In this document: piece after piece, positions 1 to 9,398 of the stretch | Layout of the letters: each line of letters starts with the position of its first letter | Position numbering within the stretch: position 1 is the stretch's first letter | From: Halochromatium roseum | Lineage (GTDB): Bacteria; Pseudomonadota; Gammaproteobacteria; Chromatiales; Chromatiaceae | Direction of reading: 5' to 3' | NCBI RefSeq assembly: GCF_016653315.1 | Contig: NZ_NHSH01000065.1 | Span: 1 to 64,000 of the forward strand | Length of the DNA: 64,000 bases | The notes under the pieces: generated by a model | What the model was told of the DNA's origin: nothing | Databases searched by the model: none | The model's input: the letters and a program-made list of their open reading frames with translations, nothing else | Translations under genes and position numbers: made by a program

Positions 1-1
1 C

Positions 2-97
2 AACACGTTCAGAAATCGTGCTACTCGCATGGCTGATCAGGTGATCTTGGTCGTTGCAGGGTTGGCCAACCTCAAAAATAACTATGTTTTTCAATGA
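2..97 (+). CDS. C-terminal end of a protein entering from the left, possibly CobU/CobP-like
   Basis: Frame 2 is open from the window edge to a TGA at 95-97 and encodes 31 residues ending in VILVVAGLANLK plus a short tail. The VVAGL...LK ending resembles the C-terminus of adenosylcobinamide kinase/guanylyltransferase (CobU), which usually ends in a similar hydrophobic strand. This is a weak resemblance over a very short stretch, so the identity is a guess. The bases from 98 to 325 are clearly AT-richer than the surroundings and hold no gene I can support; they probably carry the phoU promoter. Confidence 0.3.
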   Translation, partial: NTFRNRATRMADQVILVVAGLANLKNNYVFQ

Positions 98-325
98 GAA
101 AACGATTATTATTTGGTCACAAGTCTACTGAATAGAATCTGACGATCGTCGAATCAATGCATTCAAGAGAAACCCCTTTTGCTAACACTTCTATGCGAAA
201 ATCCTACGCGAGTAAGGCATCAGCGCCCACCGGCCCTAACTCTCAGGGCGCTTCGCCACCCCGGCAGATGAATCACGTGAAACCACGTTAAGCTCATCAC
301 ATCCCGACATCAGAGGCTAGAATCG

Positions 326-1069
326 ATGCAGACGCCCGACGATCATCAACACATCGTAAGCGCCTACGACCTTGAGCTTGCCCATCTCCGAAGCCTGGTC
401 GTCGACATGGTCTCTGCCGTGGCTCGGCAGACGAGGGATGCAGTCGAGGCACTTGCGACCAACAGCAGCGCACTCGCTCGCGAGATCGTCGACCGCGACC
501 CCGATGTCGACGCACTCAGCCTAGCCGCCGATGAAGAGGTATTCCGGGTCATCGCCAAGCGGCAGCCAACCGCGATCGACCTGCGCCTGGTCTTGGCAAC
601 GGCGCGCATCGTGGGCGAGCTGGAACGGGCCGGCGACAAGGCCAAGCGCATTGCAAAGCATTGCCTGAAGCTGATCGACACCGAGACCCGCCCACTCTTA
701 CCGGAATTGGCCATCGAGCCGATGCAGCGGTTGATGGACATCGATTGTGAGCTACTACAGGATGCCGTCTCTGGCCTTGTCGAGGCCGATCTGCAGAAGG
801 CCGTTGCCGTTTTCCAGGCGGACTCGCGACTCATAGCCGCGAGTGAGCAAGTGCGCATCAGCCTGTTCGACCCTGCCACGAAACTCAGCGGCGATCACTT
901 CGCCAGCCTGCTCACGGTCGCCCATGCCCTCGAGCGAACCGGCAACCATGCCAACAATATCGCTGAGCAAGTGGTTTACGTGATCACAGGTGAAGATGTA
1001 CGCTTCCGCAACCGCGAGTTGCTGATTGACCGGTTGCGCAGCAGAGCCCCCGCATCATCCAACCGCTAA
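326..1069 (+). CDS. phoU: Phosphate signalling/transport accessory protein PhoU
   Basis: The 247-residue protein has the usual PhoU length and is almost entirely helical. It shows two related three-helix-bundle halves (about residues 15-120 and 125-225) with conserved acidic metal-binding patches such as the region around LERAGDKAKRIAKH and its counterpart LERTGNHANNIAEQV. PhoU is a cytoplasmic protein that links the PstSCAB transporter to the PhoR/PhoB two-component system and keeps the Pho regulon off when phosphate is plentiful. Unusually, it is not the last gene of the pst operon: it lies on the opposite strand and converges on pstB, with about 180 bases between them. It must therefore be transcribed from its own promoter. 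The ATG at 326 is the natural start. Confidence 0.95.
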   Translation: MQTPDDHQHIVSAYDLELAHLRSLVVDMVSAVARQTRDAVEALATNSSALAREIVDRDPDVDALSLAADEEVFRVIAKRQPTAIDLRLVLATARIVGELERAGDKAKRIAKHCLKLIDTETRPLLPELAIEPMQRLMDIDCELLQDAVSGLVEADLQKAVAVFQADSRLIAASEQVRISLFDPATKLSGDHFASLLTVAHALERTGNHANNIAEQVVYVITGEDVRFRNRELLIDRLRSRAPASSNR

Positions 1070-1170
1070 CGACGCAGATCATCGATCAGCTCCCGATCCT
1101 CACCGACGGCTTACCCAACGCCCGCTATCGCCCGCTATCCGGAGCCCCGCACTCGATGTCCAGGTAGTCT

Positions 1171-1213
1171 GCTCTTGCAAAGAGCGCGGGTTCGACCCGT
1201 CGGGCCATGCCCG
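1171..1213. terminator. Cluster of three small hairpins between convergent phoU and pstB
   Basis: Three perfect inverted repeats follow each other: GCTCTT-gca-AAGAGC at 1171-1185, CGGGT-tcg-ACCCG at 1187-1199 and CGGGC-cat-GCCCG at 1201-1213. None has a T tract, so this is not a canonical intrinsic terminator, but the position between two converging genes suits a bidirectional transcription stop. That role is inferred from position. Confidence 0.4.
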
Positions 1214-1247
1214 CCCCTATTGCAACTCGACAGAGGCCTGAATCGGG

Positions 1248-2111
1248 TTAGCCGAAACGGCCAGTGATGTAGTCCTCAGTCAGCTTGTGCTTGGGCTGAT
1301 TGAAGATGTCATCGGTGGTGCCGACCTCGACCAGATCGCCGAGATGGAAGTAGGCCGTGCGCTGTGACACGCGCGCGGCCTGTTGCATCGAGTGGGTGAC
1401 GATGGCGATGGTGTACTGCTGGCGCAGTTCATCGATCAGCTCTTCGATGATCGCGGTCGCGATCGGGTCCAAGGCCGAGCAGGGCTCGTCCATCAGGATC
1501 ACTTCAGGTGAGACCGAGAGGGTGCGGGCGATACAGAGACGTTGCTGTTGGCCGCCCGAGAGGCCGGTGCCGGGCGCGTCGAGCCGATCCTTGACCTCTT
1601 TCCACAGGCCTGCCCGCTGCAGGCTGGTCTCGACCAGCTCATCGAGTTCGGCGCGGCTGTTGGTCAGTCCATGGATCCGTGGGCCGTAGGCGATATTCTC
1701 GTAGATCGACTTCGGGAACGGGTTCGGCTTCTGAAACACCATACCGACTCGGGCCCGCAGCGGCACCACATCGATGCTTTTGTCCTGGATCTCTTGGCCA
1801 TCGAGCTTGATCGAGCCTTCCACCCGCGCTGCCGGAATCGTGTCGTTCATTCGATTCAGGCAGCGCAGAAAAGTCGACTTACCACAGCCTGAGGGGCCGA
1901 TCATCGCGACCACCTCGTTCTGCCCAATATCAAGACTCACGTTCTTGATCGCGTGGTTGGCGCTGTACCAAACGTTGATGTCCCGGCACCGCATGCGAGG
2001 ATTCGGCGAGCTGATCTCACCGACCGTGGTGGTGGTGGATTGATCCTGTGCCAGGTGATCGGCCGTCAGGTTAGCGGGTTTCACTGCAATAGCGTCAGCG
2101 GTCGTATTCAT
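1248..2111 (-). CDS. pstB: Phosphate ABC transporter ATP-binding protein PstB
   Basis: The 287-residue protein carries Walker [10 protein letters not shown], signature [14 protein letters not shown], Walker [14 protein letters not shown] and the H-loop VTHSMQQ in the expected order. The PstB-type signature and the C-terminal [10 protein letters not shown] are diagnostic of the phosphate importer ATPase. It energises phosphate uptake through PstC and PstA at the inner membrane. About 30 N-terminal residues precede the domain, slightly more than in E. coli. It is the last gene of the pstS-C-A-B operon, 12 bases after pstA. The ATG at 2111 follows directly on the pstA stop region and is well placed. 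Confidence 0.97.
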   Translation of the reverse strand: MNTTADAIAVKPANLTADHLAQDQSTTTTVGEISSPNPRMRCRDINVWYSANHAIKNVSLDIGQNEVVAMIGPSGCGKSTFLRCLNRMNDTIPAARVEGSIKLDGQEIQDKSIDVVPLRARVGMVFQKPNPFPKSIYENIAYGPRIHGLTNSRAELDELVETSLQRAGLWKEVKDRLDAPGTGLSGGQQQRLCIARTLSVSPEVILMDEPCSALDPIATAIIEELIDELRQQYTIAIVTHSMQQAARVSQRTAYFHLGDLVEVGTTDDIFNQPKHKLTEDYITGRFG

Positions 2112-2123
2112 TAAAGGATCTCA

Positions 2124-3950
2124 TTACCAGCGCCGCTCAAAGCGCCTGCGTAGCAGCACAGCGGTTAGGTTCATTAGGATGAGGAAGGCCAATAGCACCA
2201 TGATCGCGGCCGAGGTGCGCTCGACGAAGCCACGCTCGGGGCTATCCGCCCATAGGAAGATCTGCACGGGCAGAACCGTGGCCGCATCGGTGAACCCCTG
2301 CGGGATGTCGACGATGAAGGCGATCATGCCAATCATCAGCAGCGGCGCACTCTCGCCCAATGCCTGGGCCATGCCGATGATGGTGCCGGTCATCATGCCC
2401 GGTAGCGCCAATGGCAGCACATGGTGGAGCCGGGCCTGCAGCGGCGACGCACCAACACCGAGCGCGGCTTCCCGGATTGAAGGGGGCACCGATTTCAGCG
2501 CCGCCCGACTGGCGATGATGATCGTCGGCAACGTCATCAAGGTCAGCACCATCGCCGCCACCAACGGTGTCGAGCGTGGCACGCCGAAGAAATTGATGAA
2601 CACCGCTAATCCCAGCAGACCGAAGACAATCGACGGCACTGCGGCCAGGTTGTTGATGTTCACCTCGATCAGATCGGTAATGCGATTCTTCGGCGCAAAC
2701 TCCTCCAGATATAAGGCCGCACCGACGGCAATCGGGAACGAGAACAGCAGCGTCAACACCAAGGTATAGAACGACCCCAGCACCGCACCAGCAATACCGG
2801 CCAGCTCCGGCTCGCGCGAGGTGCCATTGGTGAAGAAGGGAACATTGAAGCGCTTGCTCAGCAGTCCCTCATGCTGCAGCTGCAGCACCCAGGCGAGTTG
2901 CTGATCCGTGAGTCGGCGCGCATCCTGGGGCGTCGTCAGCTCAAGCGTCTCCCAGGTGCCAGCCTCGGCTGGCGCGGCCGAGGCCGGTGGCACCAATAGT
3001 TCACCGCGCGCCCGGTTCGGCCCCAATGCCACCAGCTTGATCAGCCCATCGTTGATACGCAGCAGGAAACTCGGTGCGTCGGCGCTGAGCACCAACGCAT
3101 CGCTCCCTTCGGCCTCTGCGCGTAAGTCCTGGATCTTGGTCTCCAGCTGTGCCATATCGCGCTCATTGCGAGCCGCCTCACGCTCAGCTTCGCCCGCTTG
3201 GTCATCGCTCAGTCCACCTTGCTCGAGCAGCGCGGTCTGCGCATCTCGCGAGCGCTGCAGACGCGCCTGCTGGCGCGCTAGACGGTCGGCGTTGTCGATG
3301 AGGCGAGCCCGAGCCCGCTCGAGGAGTGGCAACAAGCCGTCATCCGTGACCCGGACAACAACCGCATTGCCGATCTTGTCCAGATCACCGTCGACGGAGG
3401 CAACACCAGTGCCATCGAGACGCGAGATCGGCGTCGAGCGTCCCTTCATGAACATGTCGACGTCATCATCGACCAGCAGCCGGACCGAACGCTCGCTACC
3501 AATCACCGCCGGATCGCTGGTCACCATCTGCCGCAGCTGCAAGGGTGCCCCTGGGCTGAGCAACGCGTCCAGACTGCGCCGTTGGGTCCGGCCCGTGACC
3601 TCTGGAAACTCGGCGCGTAGGGCGTCACGAGCAAGCTTCAAGAAGTTCACAGACCGCAGTTGCCGCGCAATCTCGATCTCATCCAGGCCACCCTCGGCCA
3701 GCGTCCCGCTCGGATCGATCAGCTCGGCATTAAAGGCTACCGGCAGCTCAACATAGGACTGGAAAAAGGCCGTGTAACCTTTGCTGACGATGCTGACAAA
3801 GAGGATTAGCACGAAGCTGAGCCCAAGCACCACGGCGCTGGCGCCAAACAGCCGAAACCGGCGCTCGGTCGCATAGCGGCGCTTGAGGCTCGCCTCGACG
3901 ATCTCTCTCGGGCTGCGGCGCGTGCCGCTTGCAGTTGATGTGTTACTCAT
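2124..3950 (-). CDS. pstA: Phosphate ABC transporter permease PstA, long form
   Basis: The C-terminal 240 residues form a typical PstA permease with six membrane segments and the cytoplasmic EAA loop (REAALGVGASPLQARLHHVLPLALPG-like region). The N-terminal half holds one membrane helix at about residue 40, then some 300 mostly soluble residues with a charged coiled coil (ARQQARLQRSRDAQ onward). This fits the long PstA variant with an N-terminal DUF3333-type extension, known in proteobacteria. I chose the ATG at 3950 (608 residues), which overlaps the pstC stop by 8 bases; an upstream start at 3992 would overlap pstC by 50 bases and adds no recognisable sequence. Confidence 0.93.
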   Translation of the reverse strand: MSNTSTASGTRRSPREIVEASLKRRYATERRFRLFGASAVVLGLSFVLILFVSIVSKGYTAFFQSYVELPVAFNAELIDPSGTLAEGGLDEIEIARQLRSVNFLKLARDALRAEFPEVTGRTQRRSLDALLSPGAPLQLRQMVTSDPAVIGSERSVRLLVDDDVDMFMKGRSTPISRLDGTGVASVDGDLDKIGNAVVVRVTDDGLLPLLERARARLIDNADRLARQQARLQRSRDAQTALLEQGGLSDDQAGEAEREAARNERDMAQLETKIQDLRAEAEGSDALVLSADAPSFLLRINDGLIKLVALGPNRARGELLVPPASAAPAEAGTWETLELTTPQDARRLTDQQLAWVLQLQHEGLLSKRFNVPFFTNGTSREPELAGIAGAVLGSFYTLVLTLLFSFPIAVGAALYLEEFAPKNRITDLIEVNINNLAAVPSIVFGLLGLAVFINFFGVPRSTPLVAAMVLTLMTLPTIIIASRAALKSVPPSIREAALGVGASPLQARLHHVLPLALPGMMTGTIIGMAQALGESAPLLMIGMIAFIVDIPQGFTDAATVLPVQIFLWADSPERGFVERTSAAIMVLLAFLILMNLTAVLLRRRFERRW

Positions 3951-5334
3951 ACTGTTCACGGTATTTGCGCACAATGTGCAGCGCGATGACATTGAGAATC
4001 AGCGTGACGACGAAAAGCGTGAGTCCAAGCGCGAAAGCGGCTAGGGTCTTAGCACTATCGAACTCTTGGTCACCGGTGAGCAGGGTGACAATCTGCACCG
4101 TCACCGTGGTCACGCTCTCGAACGGATTCGCGGTCAGGTTCGCGGCCAAGCCGGCGGCCATCACCACGATCATGGTCTCGCCGATCGCCCGCGAGACCGC
4201 CAGCAATACACCGCCAACGATACCCGGCAGCGCGGCCGGGAAGATGACCCGACGGATGGTCTCGGATTGGGTCGCACCGAGCGCATAGGAGCCATCGCGT
4301 AGTGATTGCGGCACGGCGTTGATCACGTCCTCAGAGAGCGAAGAGACGAACGGAATGATCATGATGCCCATCACCAAGCCCGCCGCGAGCGCACTCTCGG
4401 AGGCGATGTCGAGGCCGACACTCTCGCCGAGCCCGCGCATGAAGGGAGCGACCGTCAGAGCGGCGAAGAAGCCATAGACGACGGTCGGAATGCCGGCCAA
4501 GACCTCCAGCACTGGCTTGGCCCAGGCGCGCACCTGGCGTGGCGCGTACTCAGCCAGGTAGACCGCCGACAACAGCCCCACCGGCACCGCCAGCAACATG
4601 GCAATAAACGAGATCAGCAAGGTGCCAGTGAACAGCGGGATGGCGCCAAAGGCCCCTGAAGCACCCACCTGCTCCGCACGCAGTGCGATCTGCGGACTCC
4701 ATTTGGTGCCGAACAGAAACTCGGTCCAAGGCACCATTTGGAAGAAACGGATGGATTCGAACAGCACCGAAAGCACGATACCGAGCGTGGTCAGGATCGC
4801 GATGGACGAGAACAGCACCAGCACGATCATCGCGATCGACTCAACCCGATTGCGCGCCCGAAGGCTCGGCGTGGTGTGCTGCCAGGCCCAGGCCATACCC
4901 GCCAGCACCATGGCACCCACCAGCGCCCAGAGCGTTGCGGTGGCAATGCCCTGGAGACGCTGATAATGGGCAGCGGCCGCCTCGACCTCCGCGCTTGGCT
5001 CGCGGCCCATCAGGTTGCCGTCGGCCAGGTTACGGATATCGCTGACCAATAAGCTCAACTGTCCTTCAGAGAGTTCAGCGGTCATCTCCGGTGGCAGCTC
5101 GGCAAGGGTCAGCGTAGTCAGAATCTGGCCCTGCATACCGGTCCAGAACAGCAACAGCAGCAAGGCCGGGAGGCCAACCCAGAGCGCGGCGTAGTAACCA
5201 TAGTAGGCCGGCAACGAGTGCAAGCGATTAATCTGAGTGACGCCGCCAGCCACGCCAATGGCACGTTTACGCCCGATGTGATAGGCCAACCCCATGGCGG
5301 CCAGGATGATAAACAACAACAGCGAAGGACTCAT
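3943..5334 (-). CDS. pstC: Phosphate ABC transporter permease PstC
   Basis: This 463-residue inner-membrane protein has two N-terminal helices flanking a soluble region, followed by a six-helix permease core. The core contains the PstC-type loop ALGATQSETIRRVIFPAALPG. With PstA it forms the phosphate channel. It is longer than E. coli PstC because of the N-terminal extension, matching the long form of PstA encoded next to it. It follows pstS after 125 bases and overlaps pstA by 8, so pstC and pstA are probably translationally coupled. Confidence 0.95.
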   Translation of the reverse strand: MSPSLLLFIILAAMGLAYHIGRKRAIGVAGGVTQINRLHSLPAYYGYYAALWVGLPALLLLLFWTGMQGQILTTLTLAELPPEMTAELSEGQLSLLVSDIRNLADGNLMGREPSAEVEAAAAHYQRLQGIATATLWALVGAMVLAGMAWAWQHTTPSLRARNRVESIAMIVLVLFSSIAILTTLGIVLSVLFESIRFFQMVPWTEFLFGTKWSPQIALRAEQVGASGAFGAIPLFTGTLLISFIAMLLAVPVGLLSAVYLAEYAPRQVRAWAKPVLEVLAGIPTVVYGFFAALTVAPFMRGLGESVGLDIASESALAAGLVMGIMIIPFVSSLSEDVINAVPQSLRDGSYALGATQSETIRRVIFPAALPGIVGGVLLAVSRAIGETMIVVMAAGLAANLTANPFESVTTVTVQIVTLLTGDQEFDSAKTLAAFALGLTLFVVTLILNVIALHIVRKYREQYE

Positions 5335-5380
5335 AAGGACTCGCGGTCTTGATCAGTCTCTGTACAGCTAGAACGCAACA

Positions 5381-5408
5381 CGCCAGCAGCCCTCACGGGC
5401 CACTGGCG
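5381..5408 (-). promoter_or_regulatory. Strong intercistronic hairpin between pstS and pstC
   Basis: CGCCAG-CA-GCCC-TCAC-GGGC-CA-CTGGCG forms a 10-pair stem with one small internal loop and a four-base loop. No T run follows on the - strand. In binding-protein operons such structures usually protect the upstream message or attenuate the downstream one, giving an excess of binding protein over permease. That role is inferred. Confidence 0.6.
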
Positions 5409-5459
5409 CTTACGAGCCACAATGCCGCGCCAAAGCCGCATCGCGGATCGAGCCAGCGC

Positions 5460-6503
5460 TTATTTCGGACTGGACATCGGCTCCAATGCCTGTGATGACT
5501 TGGCAACCGTCGCACGCATGTCATCCGGCAGCGGGATCAGCCCCTTACTCGGCAGATAGCCATCCGGACCCCAGGCATTCTCGCTAGTGAAAGCAGTGAC
5601 GTACTCTTGGATGCCGGGAATGGTGCCGACATGAGCGTTCTTGACATAGAAGTACAGCGAGCGCGAAACCGGATAATCGCCACTGGCAATGTTGTCAAAG
5701 GTCGGCTCGACGCCGTCGATGATAGTGCCCTGTAGCTTGTCAGCGTTCTGATCCAAGAAGCTGAAGCCGAACACGCCGAGCGCATCCGGGTTGGAGTCGA
5801 GCTTTTGCACGATCAGGTTGTCGTTCTCGCCAGCCTCGACGTAGGCACCGTCCTCACGCACCGAACGGCAGACGGCCTTGTACTGATTCTTGTCTTCCTT
5901 CTTCATCGCGGCGATCCAATCGAAGGTCTTGCAGCCACCTTCCATTGCGATCTCAGCGAAGGCATCACGGGTGCCGGAGGTCGGCGGTGGGCCGAGTACC
6001 TCGATAGCAACGTCAGGCAGGTCTGGGTTGACGTCCTTCCAGGTCTTGTAGGGGTTAGCCACCAGCTCCTCACCGCCCTTGGGGTTTGGCACATCCTTCG
6101 CTAGTGCCAGCCACAGGTCACGCAGTGACAGCTCAAGCTGCGGCGCCTTCTTCGAGTTGGCAACAGCGATGCCGTCATAACCAATCTTGACCTCGGTGAT
6201 CTCCTCAACGCCGTTTTCCTGGCACTGCTCGAACTCCGAGACCTTCATCCGCCGAGAGGCATTGGTCACGTCCGGATGCTCGACACCAACACCAGCGCAG
6301 AACAGCTTCATGCCGCCGCCCGAGCCGGTCGACTCAATCTTTGGCGTGTTGAACTCAGTCGCGTTACCGAAGTTTTCAGCAACCGTGGTCGCAAACGGGA
6401 ACACCGTCGAAGAACCGACGATGTTGATGGTGTCGCGCGCCATCGCCTGCGACGACAGGGAAAGCGTGCCAAGTACAGCAATGGCAATCACAGATTTGTT
6501 CAT
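5460..6503 (-). CDS. pstS: Periplasmic phosphate-binding protein PstS
   Basis: The protein has a clean signal peptide (MNKSVIAIAVLGTLSLSSQAMA) and mature sequence starting with RDTINIVGSSTVFPF. The GSSTVFP motif and the later GSGGGMKLFCAG and PTSGTRDAF segments are phosphate-contacting loops of the PstS family. The 347 residues fit. It delivers phosphate to PstCAB and is the first gene of the operon, behind a Pho-box-like site. A good ribosome site (GGAG) precedes the ATG at 6503. Confidence 0.96.
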   Translation of the reverse strand: MNKSVIAIAVLGTLSLSSQAMARDTINIVGSSTVFPFATTVAENFGNATEFNTPKIESTGSGGGMKLFCAGVGVEHPDVTNASRRMKVSEFEQCQENGVEEITEVKIGYDGIAVANSKKAPQLELSLRDLWLALAKDVPNPKGGEELVANPYKTWKDVNPDLPDVAIEVLGPPPTSGTRDAFAEIAMEGGCKTFDWIAAMKKEDKNQYKAVCRSVREDGAYVEAGENDNLIVQKLDSNPDALGVFGFSFLDQNADKLQGTIIDGVEPTFDNIASGDYPVSRSLYFYVKNAHVGTIPGIQEYVTAFTSENAWGPDGYLPSKGLIPLPDDMRATVAKSSQALEPMSSPK

Positions 6504-6576
6504 GGAGAGACTCCATCAGGGGGGTGAATCGAGTCACCTATTGTGTCTCTTAACCATTGATATGATATGACTATAA

Positions 6577-6595
6577 GATTGCCGTTTGATGACAA
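6577..6595 (-). promoter_or_regulatory. Candidate Pho box upstream of pstS
   Basis: Read on the - strand this is TTGTCATCAAACGGCAATC, which agrees at 13 of 19 positions with the PhoB consensus of two 7-base repeats spaced by 4. AT-rich -10-like sequence (TATAGT, TATCAT) follows within about 20 bases towards pstS, as expected for a PhoB-activated promoter. It is a reading by eye, not a scored match. Confidence 0.5.
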
Positions 6596-6672
6596 CGCCT
6601 CAGCCGCTGTGCGCAACGCCCTAGACATTCACCGCAGACATCCACGCCAGCTGAGGCGCTACGAGCAGTTGC

Positions 6673-7653
6673 TTAACGCTGATCGATGATGCGCCGCATG
6701 GCGCGCTGGACGCGGTTGCTCGGCACCGAGAAGCCGATGCCGACATTGCCGCCGGAGGGTCCGATGAGGGCGGTATTGATGCCGACCACCTCGCCAGCCA
6801 GGTTCACCAGCGGGCCGCCAGAGTTACCTGGATTGATCGAGGCATCGGTTTGGATGAGACCACCGAGGGTGTCACCAGCGATACCACCACGCCCGACGGC
6901 ACTGACGATGCCGGAGGTGACGGTCTGACCGATGCCGAACGGATTACCGATCGCGACCACGAAGTCGCCTACCTCGAGCGCGGAAGAGTCGCCAAAACGC
7001 AGCGCCGGCGCCCGCACCGGTGGAATCTTTAGCACGGCGGTATCGGCGCTCGCATCGCTACCGATCAAGGTCGCCCGGAAACTGCGTCGATCTTTGAGGG
7101 TAACGGTGATCTCGGTTGCGTCGCGAATCACATGCGCATTGGTCAGTACATAGCCGCGCTTGGCGTCGATAATCACGCCCGAGCCGGCGCTCTGGGTGCG
7201 CTGACGCTGCCCCGATTCGGGTAACGGCAGATCAAAACGCTCCAGGAAACGCCGGAATGCGGGGTCGCGCAGGAATGGATGCTCCTCGAGCCGGGTCTCG
7301 GAGTCGACCGATATATTGACCACCGCCGGCGTGATCGGACGCAGCAAGGGTGCGAGTGAGGGGTAGCCTTTACTGCCAATGCCTTTGAGATAGGCCGGCA
7401 GCGCGCCCCCCCGATCGGCTGACGCTGAATCCGACCGTGTCCCCGTATCGAGCGGCGCAAGCGCTGTGCCCGCACAACCGCTGGCGAGCCCAAGAATGAG
7501 CGCGAACGCGATCAACGCTCGCGCACAGCGTGCTGTCATCGGCATCAGGCTCAAGCTGAACCGGGACCTTAGGCGCGGAGGTTGCGCTTCGCACGCCGCC
7601 CTCGATCGCTGCCTACGCCAGTGTGCAATGCCTAGCAAGTCCATGCGCAGCAT
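6673..7653 (-). CDS. Trypsin-like serine protease lipoprotein (DegP/HtrA-type, no PDZ domain)
   Basis: The catalytic triad is visible: His in LTNAHVI, Asp in DTAVLKI and Ser in GNSGGPL, in the HtrA order. The protein ends soon after GFSVPSNRV, so the PDZ domains of DegP/DegQ are absent. A lipobox LASGC follows the hydrophobic stretch ALIAFALILG, so the mature protein is probably a membrane-anchored lipoprotein of the periplasm. Start choice is uncertain. The ATG at 7653 shares its A with the dacB stop (TGATG), which suggests coupling, but it leaves about 40 residues before the signal peptide. ATGs at 7545 or 7539 give a normal lipoprotein signal. Confidence 0.88.
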   Translation of the reverse strand: MLRMDLLGIAHWRRQRSRAACEAQPPRLRSRFSLSLMPMTARCARALIAFALILGLASGCAGTALAPLDTGTRSDSASADRGGALPAYLKGIGSKGYPSLAPLLRPITPAVVNISVDSETRLEEHPFLRDPAFRRFLERFDLPLPESGQRQRTQSAGSGVIIDAKRGYVLTNAHVIRDATEITVTLKDRRSFRATLIGSDASADTAVLKIPPVRAPALRFGDSSALEVGDFVVAIGNPFGIGQTVTSGIVSAVGRGGIAGDTLGGLIQTDASINPGNSGGPLVNLAGEVVGINTALIGPSGGNVGIGFSVPSNRVQRAMRRIIDQR

Positions 7654-8876
7654 CAGTTCCTGCGCAACGCCGAGTACTGGGCCAAGGCGCTCGCCACCTG
7701 GAGACGGAAGCCATAGGCCACCGGTTGATTGATCATCAGGCTAAACGGCAGCCAGTCGCGCCCGCGGCGCACAAACCCAGCATAGGTGCTGACCCCGCGC
7801 AGGGTACCGGTCTTCGCACGCACGTTCGCATCATTGTCTTGTGTCGGCAGCAGATCGAGATGCGGCCGCAGTCGTTCGAGAACCTCTAACATCTGTCGAC
7901 CGCTGAGGCGATTACCGCGTGAGAGGCCGGCGCCGTCTTCGATGCGGAAATCACGCCAGCCGAAAGTCTGGCGCGCCCAGCGCTCGATGGTCTGCTGCGC
8001 GTTGGCCATGCTTGCGCGGCCGCCCTGCTCGCCAAGCAACAGGAACAGATCGTTGGCGACAAAGTTGGTCGAATATTCAAGCATGTTCTTGACCACCTGG
8101 CCGAGCGTCTGGCTACTGCGATGGGTGTAGACCAGTTTCGCCGACTGCGGAACCGCGCCTCTCTCAACCTGGCCCCCAACCTGAAGACCGCCCTGCTGCA
8201 GCTTGGCCTTGAAAACCTCGCCAAAATGACCCAGAGCGGTCTCGCCATCAACAAGATTGATGCGGTGCTTACCATCCCCCAGACCACGGCCGAGCCGCTG
8301 CGCTGTCGGAGTGATCGGGGTTTGTATCTCGGCGCTGGAGACGCGCCCGGCTGACACCAGCAGGCTTACGGTGTTGAAGTTGACCGCGAGCGCGGTGACG
8401 GGCGCGTCGTAGGGATTGTTACTCGACGAGCGACCGGGGATGACGACCTGGGTTCCAAACAGCTGGGCATCGAGCCCAAGCCCAGACACTGAGCGCACCC
8501 CAACAGCCTTCAGTGCAGTCACCACCTGATCCAGCTCCTCCGAGACCAGGTAAGGGTCACCGCCGCCTTTCACCCAGAGGCGGCCATCGCGGCCCAGATA
8601 GAAGCGCGTCTCGAAGCGGTGCTTCAACCCCCAACGCTCAATCGCAGCCAAGGCGGTGATCAGCTTCATGGTCGAAGCCGGAACCAACAACCGATCTGGC
8701 TCCTCGGCGATCAACAGGCGGCGGCCATCGCTGACCACTAGACTCGCGTCCTGCAGCGCCAGGGCTTGCTCGACCGGCCCAGCGACGGCAGCGCCTGCCA
8801 GCATGGGCGAGACCAACAGGCCAAACAACAAGCCAGTGACCACCCGCAAAGGGAACAGAACGCACATGAAAGACAC
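7653..8876 (-). CDS. dacB: D-alanyl-D-alanine carboxypeptidase/endopeptidase, PBP4 type
   Basis: The penicillin-binding motifs are present in order: SxxK in PASTMKLIT, SxN in YSTNFVAND and KTG in AKTGTLRG. The N-terminus is a signal peptide ending near AGAAVAG. With 407 residues it is close to DacB/PBP4, including the inserted domain between the first two motifs. The enzyme trims or cleaves peptidoglycan peptides in the periplasm. It overlaps the start of the downstream serine protease by one base, so the two are probably cotranslated. Confidence 0.92.
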   Translation of the reverse strand: MSFMCVLFPLRVVTGLLFGLLVSPMLAGAAVAGPVEQALALQDASLVVSDGRRLLIAEEPDRLLVPASTMKLITALAAIERWGLKHRFETRFYLGRDGRLWVKGGGDPYLVSEELDQVVTALKAVGVRSVSGLGLDAQLFGTQVVIPGRSSSNNPYDAPVTALAVNFNTVSLLVSAGRVSSAEIQTPITPTAQRLGRGLGDGKHRINLVDGETALGHFGEVFKAKLQQGGLQVGGQVERGAVPQSAKLVYTHRSSQTLGQVVKNMLEYSTNFVANDLFLLLGEQGGRASMANAQQTIERWARQTFGWRDFRIEDGAGLSRGNRLSGRQMLEVLERLRPHLDLLPTQDNDANVRAKTGTLRGVSTYAGFVRRGRDWLPFSLMINQPVAYGFRLQVASALAQYSALRRN

Positions 8877-8999
8877 CCCAAAAGACCGCCTTTAGAAACG
8901 CTCGCGAGCATAGCACGCGGCCGTCATTCTACCGCGGCGCAGGCAGCCTTTAACGCTCAGTTTCAGGGTAACGACGGCAGAATCGGGACGATGGCGGCC

Positions 9000-9398
9000 T
9001 CAAGCCTTAGGCTCTAACTCCAGCGACACCGAGTTGATGCAGTAGCGCAGGCCGGTCGGCTTCGGCCCATCCGGAAACACATGCCCGAGGTGGGAATCGC
9101 ATCGCGCGCAATGCACCTCGGTTCGACGCATACCATAGCTCGTGTCGGTGTCAGTCTCGACCGCGGACTCGCTCAGCGGCGCGTAGAAGCTCGGCCAGCC
9201 AGTGCCGGAGTCGAACTTGTGCTCGGCGTCGAATAATTCCGCTCCGCAGGCTGCGCAGCGGTAACGACCAGGCGCTTTGGTGTCAAAGTAAGCACCACTG
9301 AAGGCTGGCTCGGTCCCATGCTCACGCAGCACCCGGTATTGCTCAGCGCTCAGCTGATCGCGCCATTCGGCCTCGGTCTTCTTGATCTTCTCGCTCAT
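9000..9398 (-). CDS. msrB: Peptide-methionine (R)-S-oxide reductase MsrB
   Basis: The 132-residue protein has the MsrB zinc-binding CxxC pairs (CAACG and CARCD), the GTGWPSF substrate loop and the C-terminal active-site segment [11 protein letters not shown]. It reduces methionine-R-sulfoxide in proteins using thioredoxin. There is no fused MsrA domain and no signal peptide, so it is a cytoplasmic stand-alone enzyme. It is a single gene flanked by non-coding DNA; 9399-9661 holds nothing I can support. Confidence 0.96.
   Translation of the reverse strand: MSEKIKKTEAEWRDQLSAEQYRVLREHGTEPAFSGAYFDTKAPGRYRCAACGAELFDAEHKFDSGTGWPSFYAPLSESAVETDTDTSYGMRRTEVHCARCDSHLGHVFPDGPKPTGLRYCINSVSLELEPKA

Noticed and set aside
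1181-1215. A GGGTTCGACCC element resembling a tRNA T-arm.
   Set aside because: No acceptor, D or anticodon arms can be folded around it; it is one of three simple hairpins.
2124-3950. The long coiled-coil N-terminal half of PstA as a new fusion.
   Set aside because: Long PstA proteins with such an N-terminal region are known in proteobacteria.
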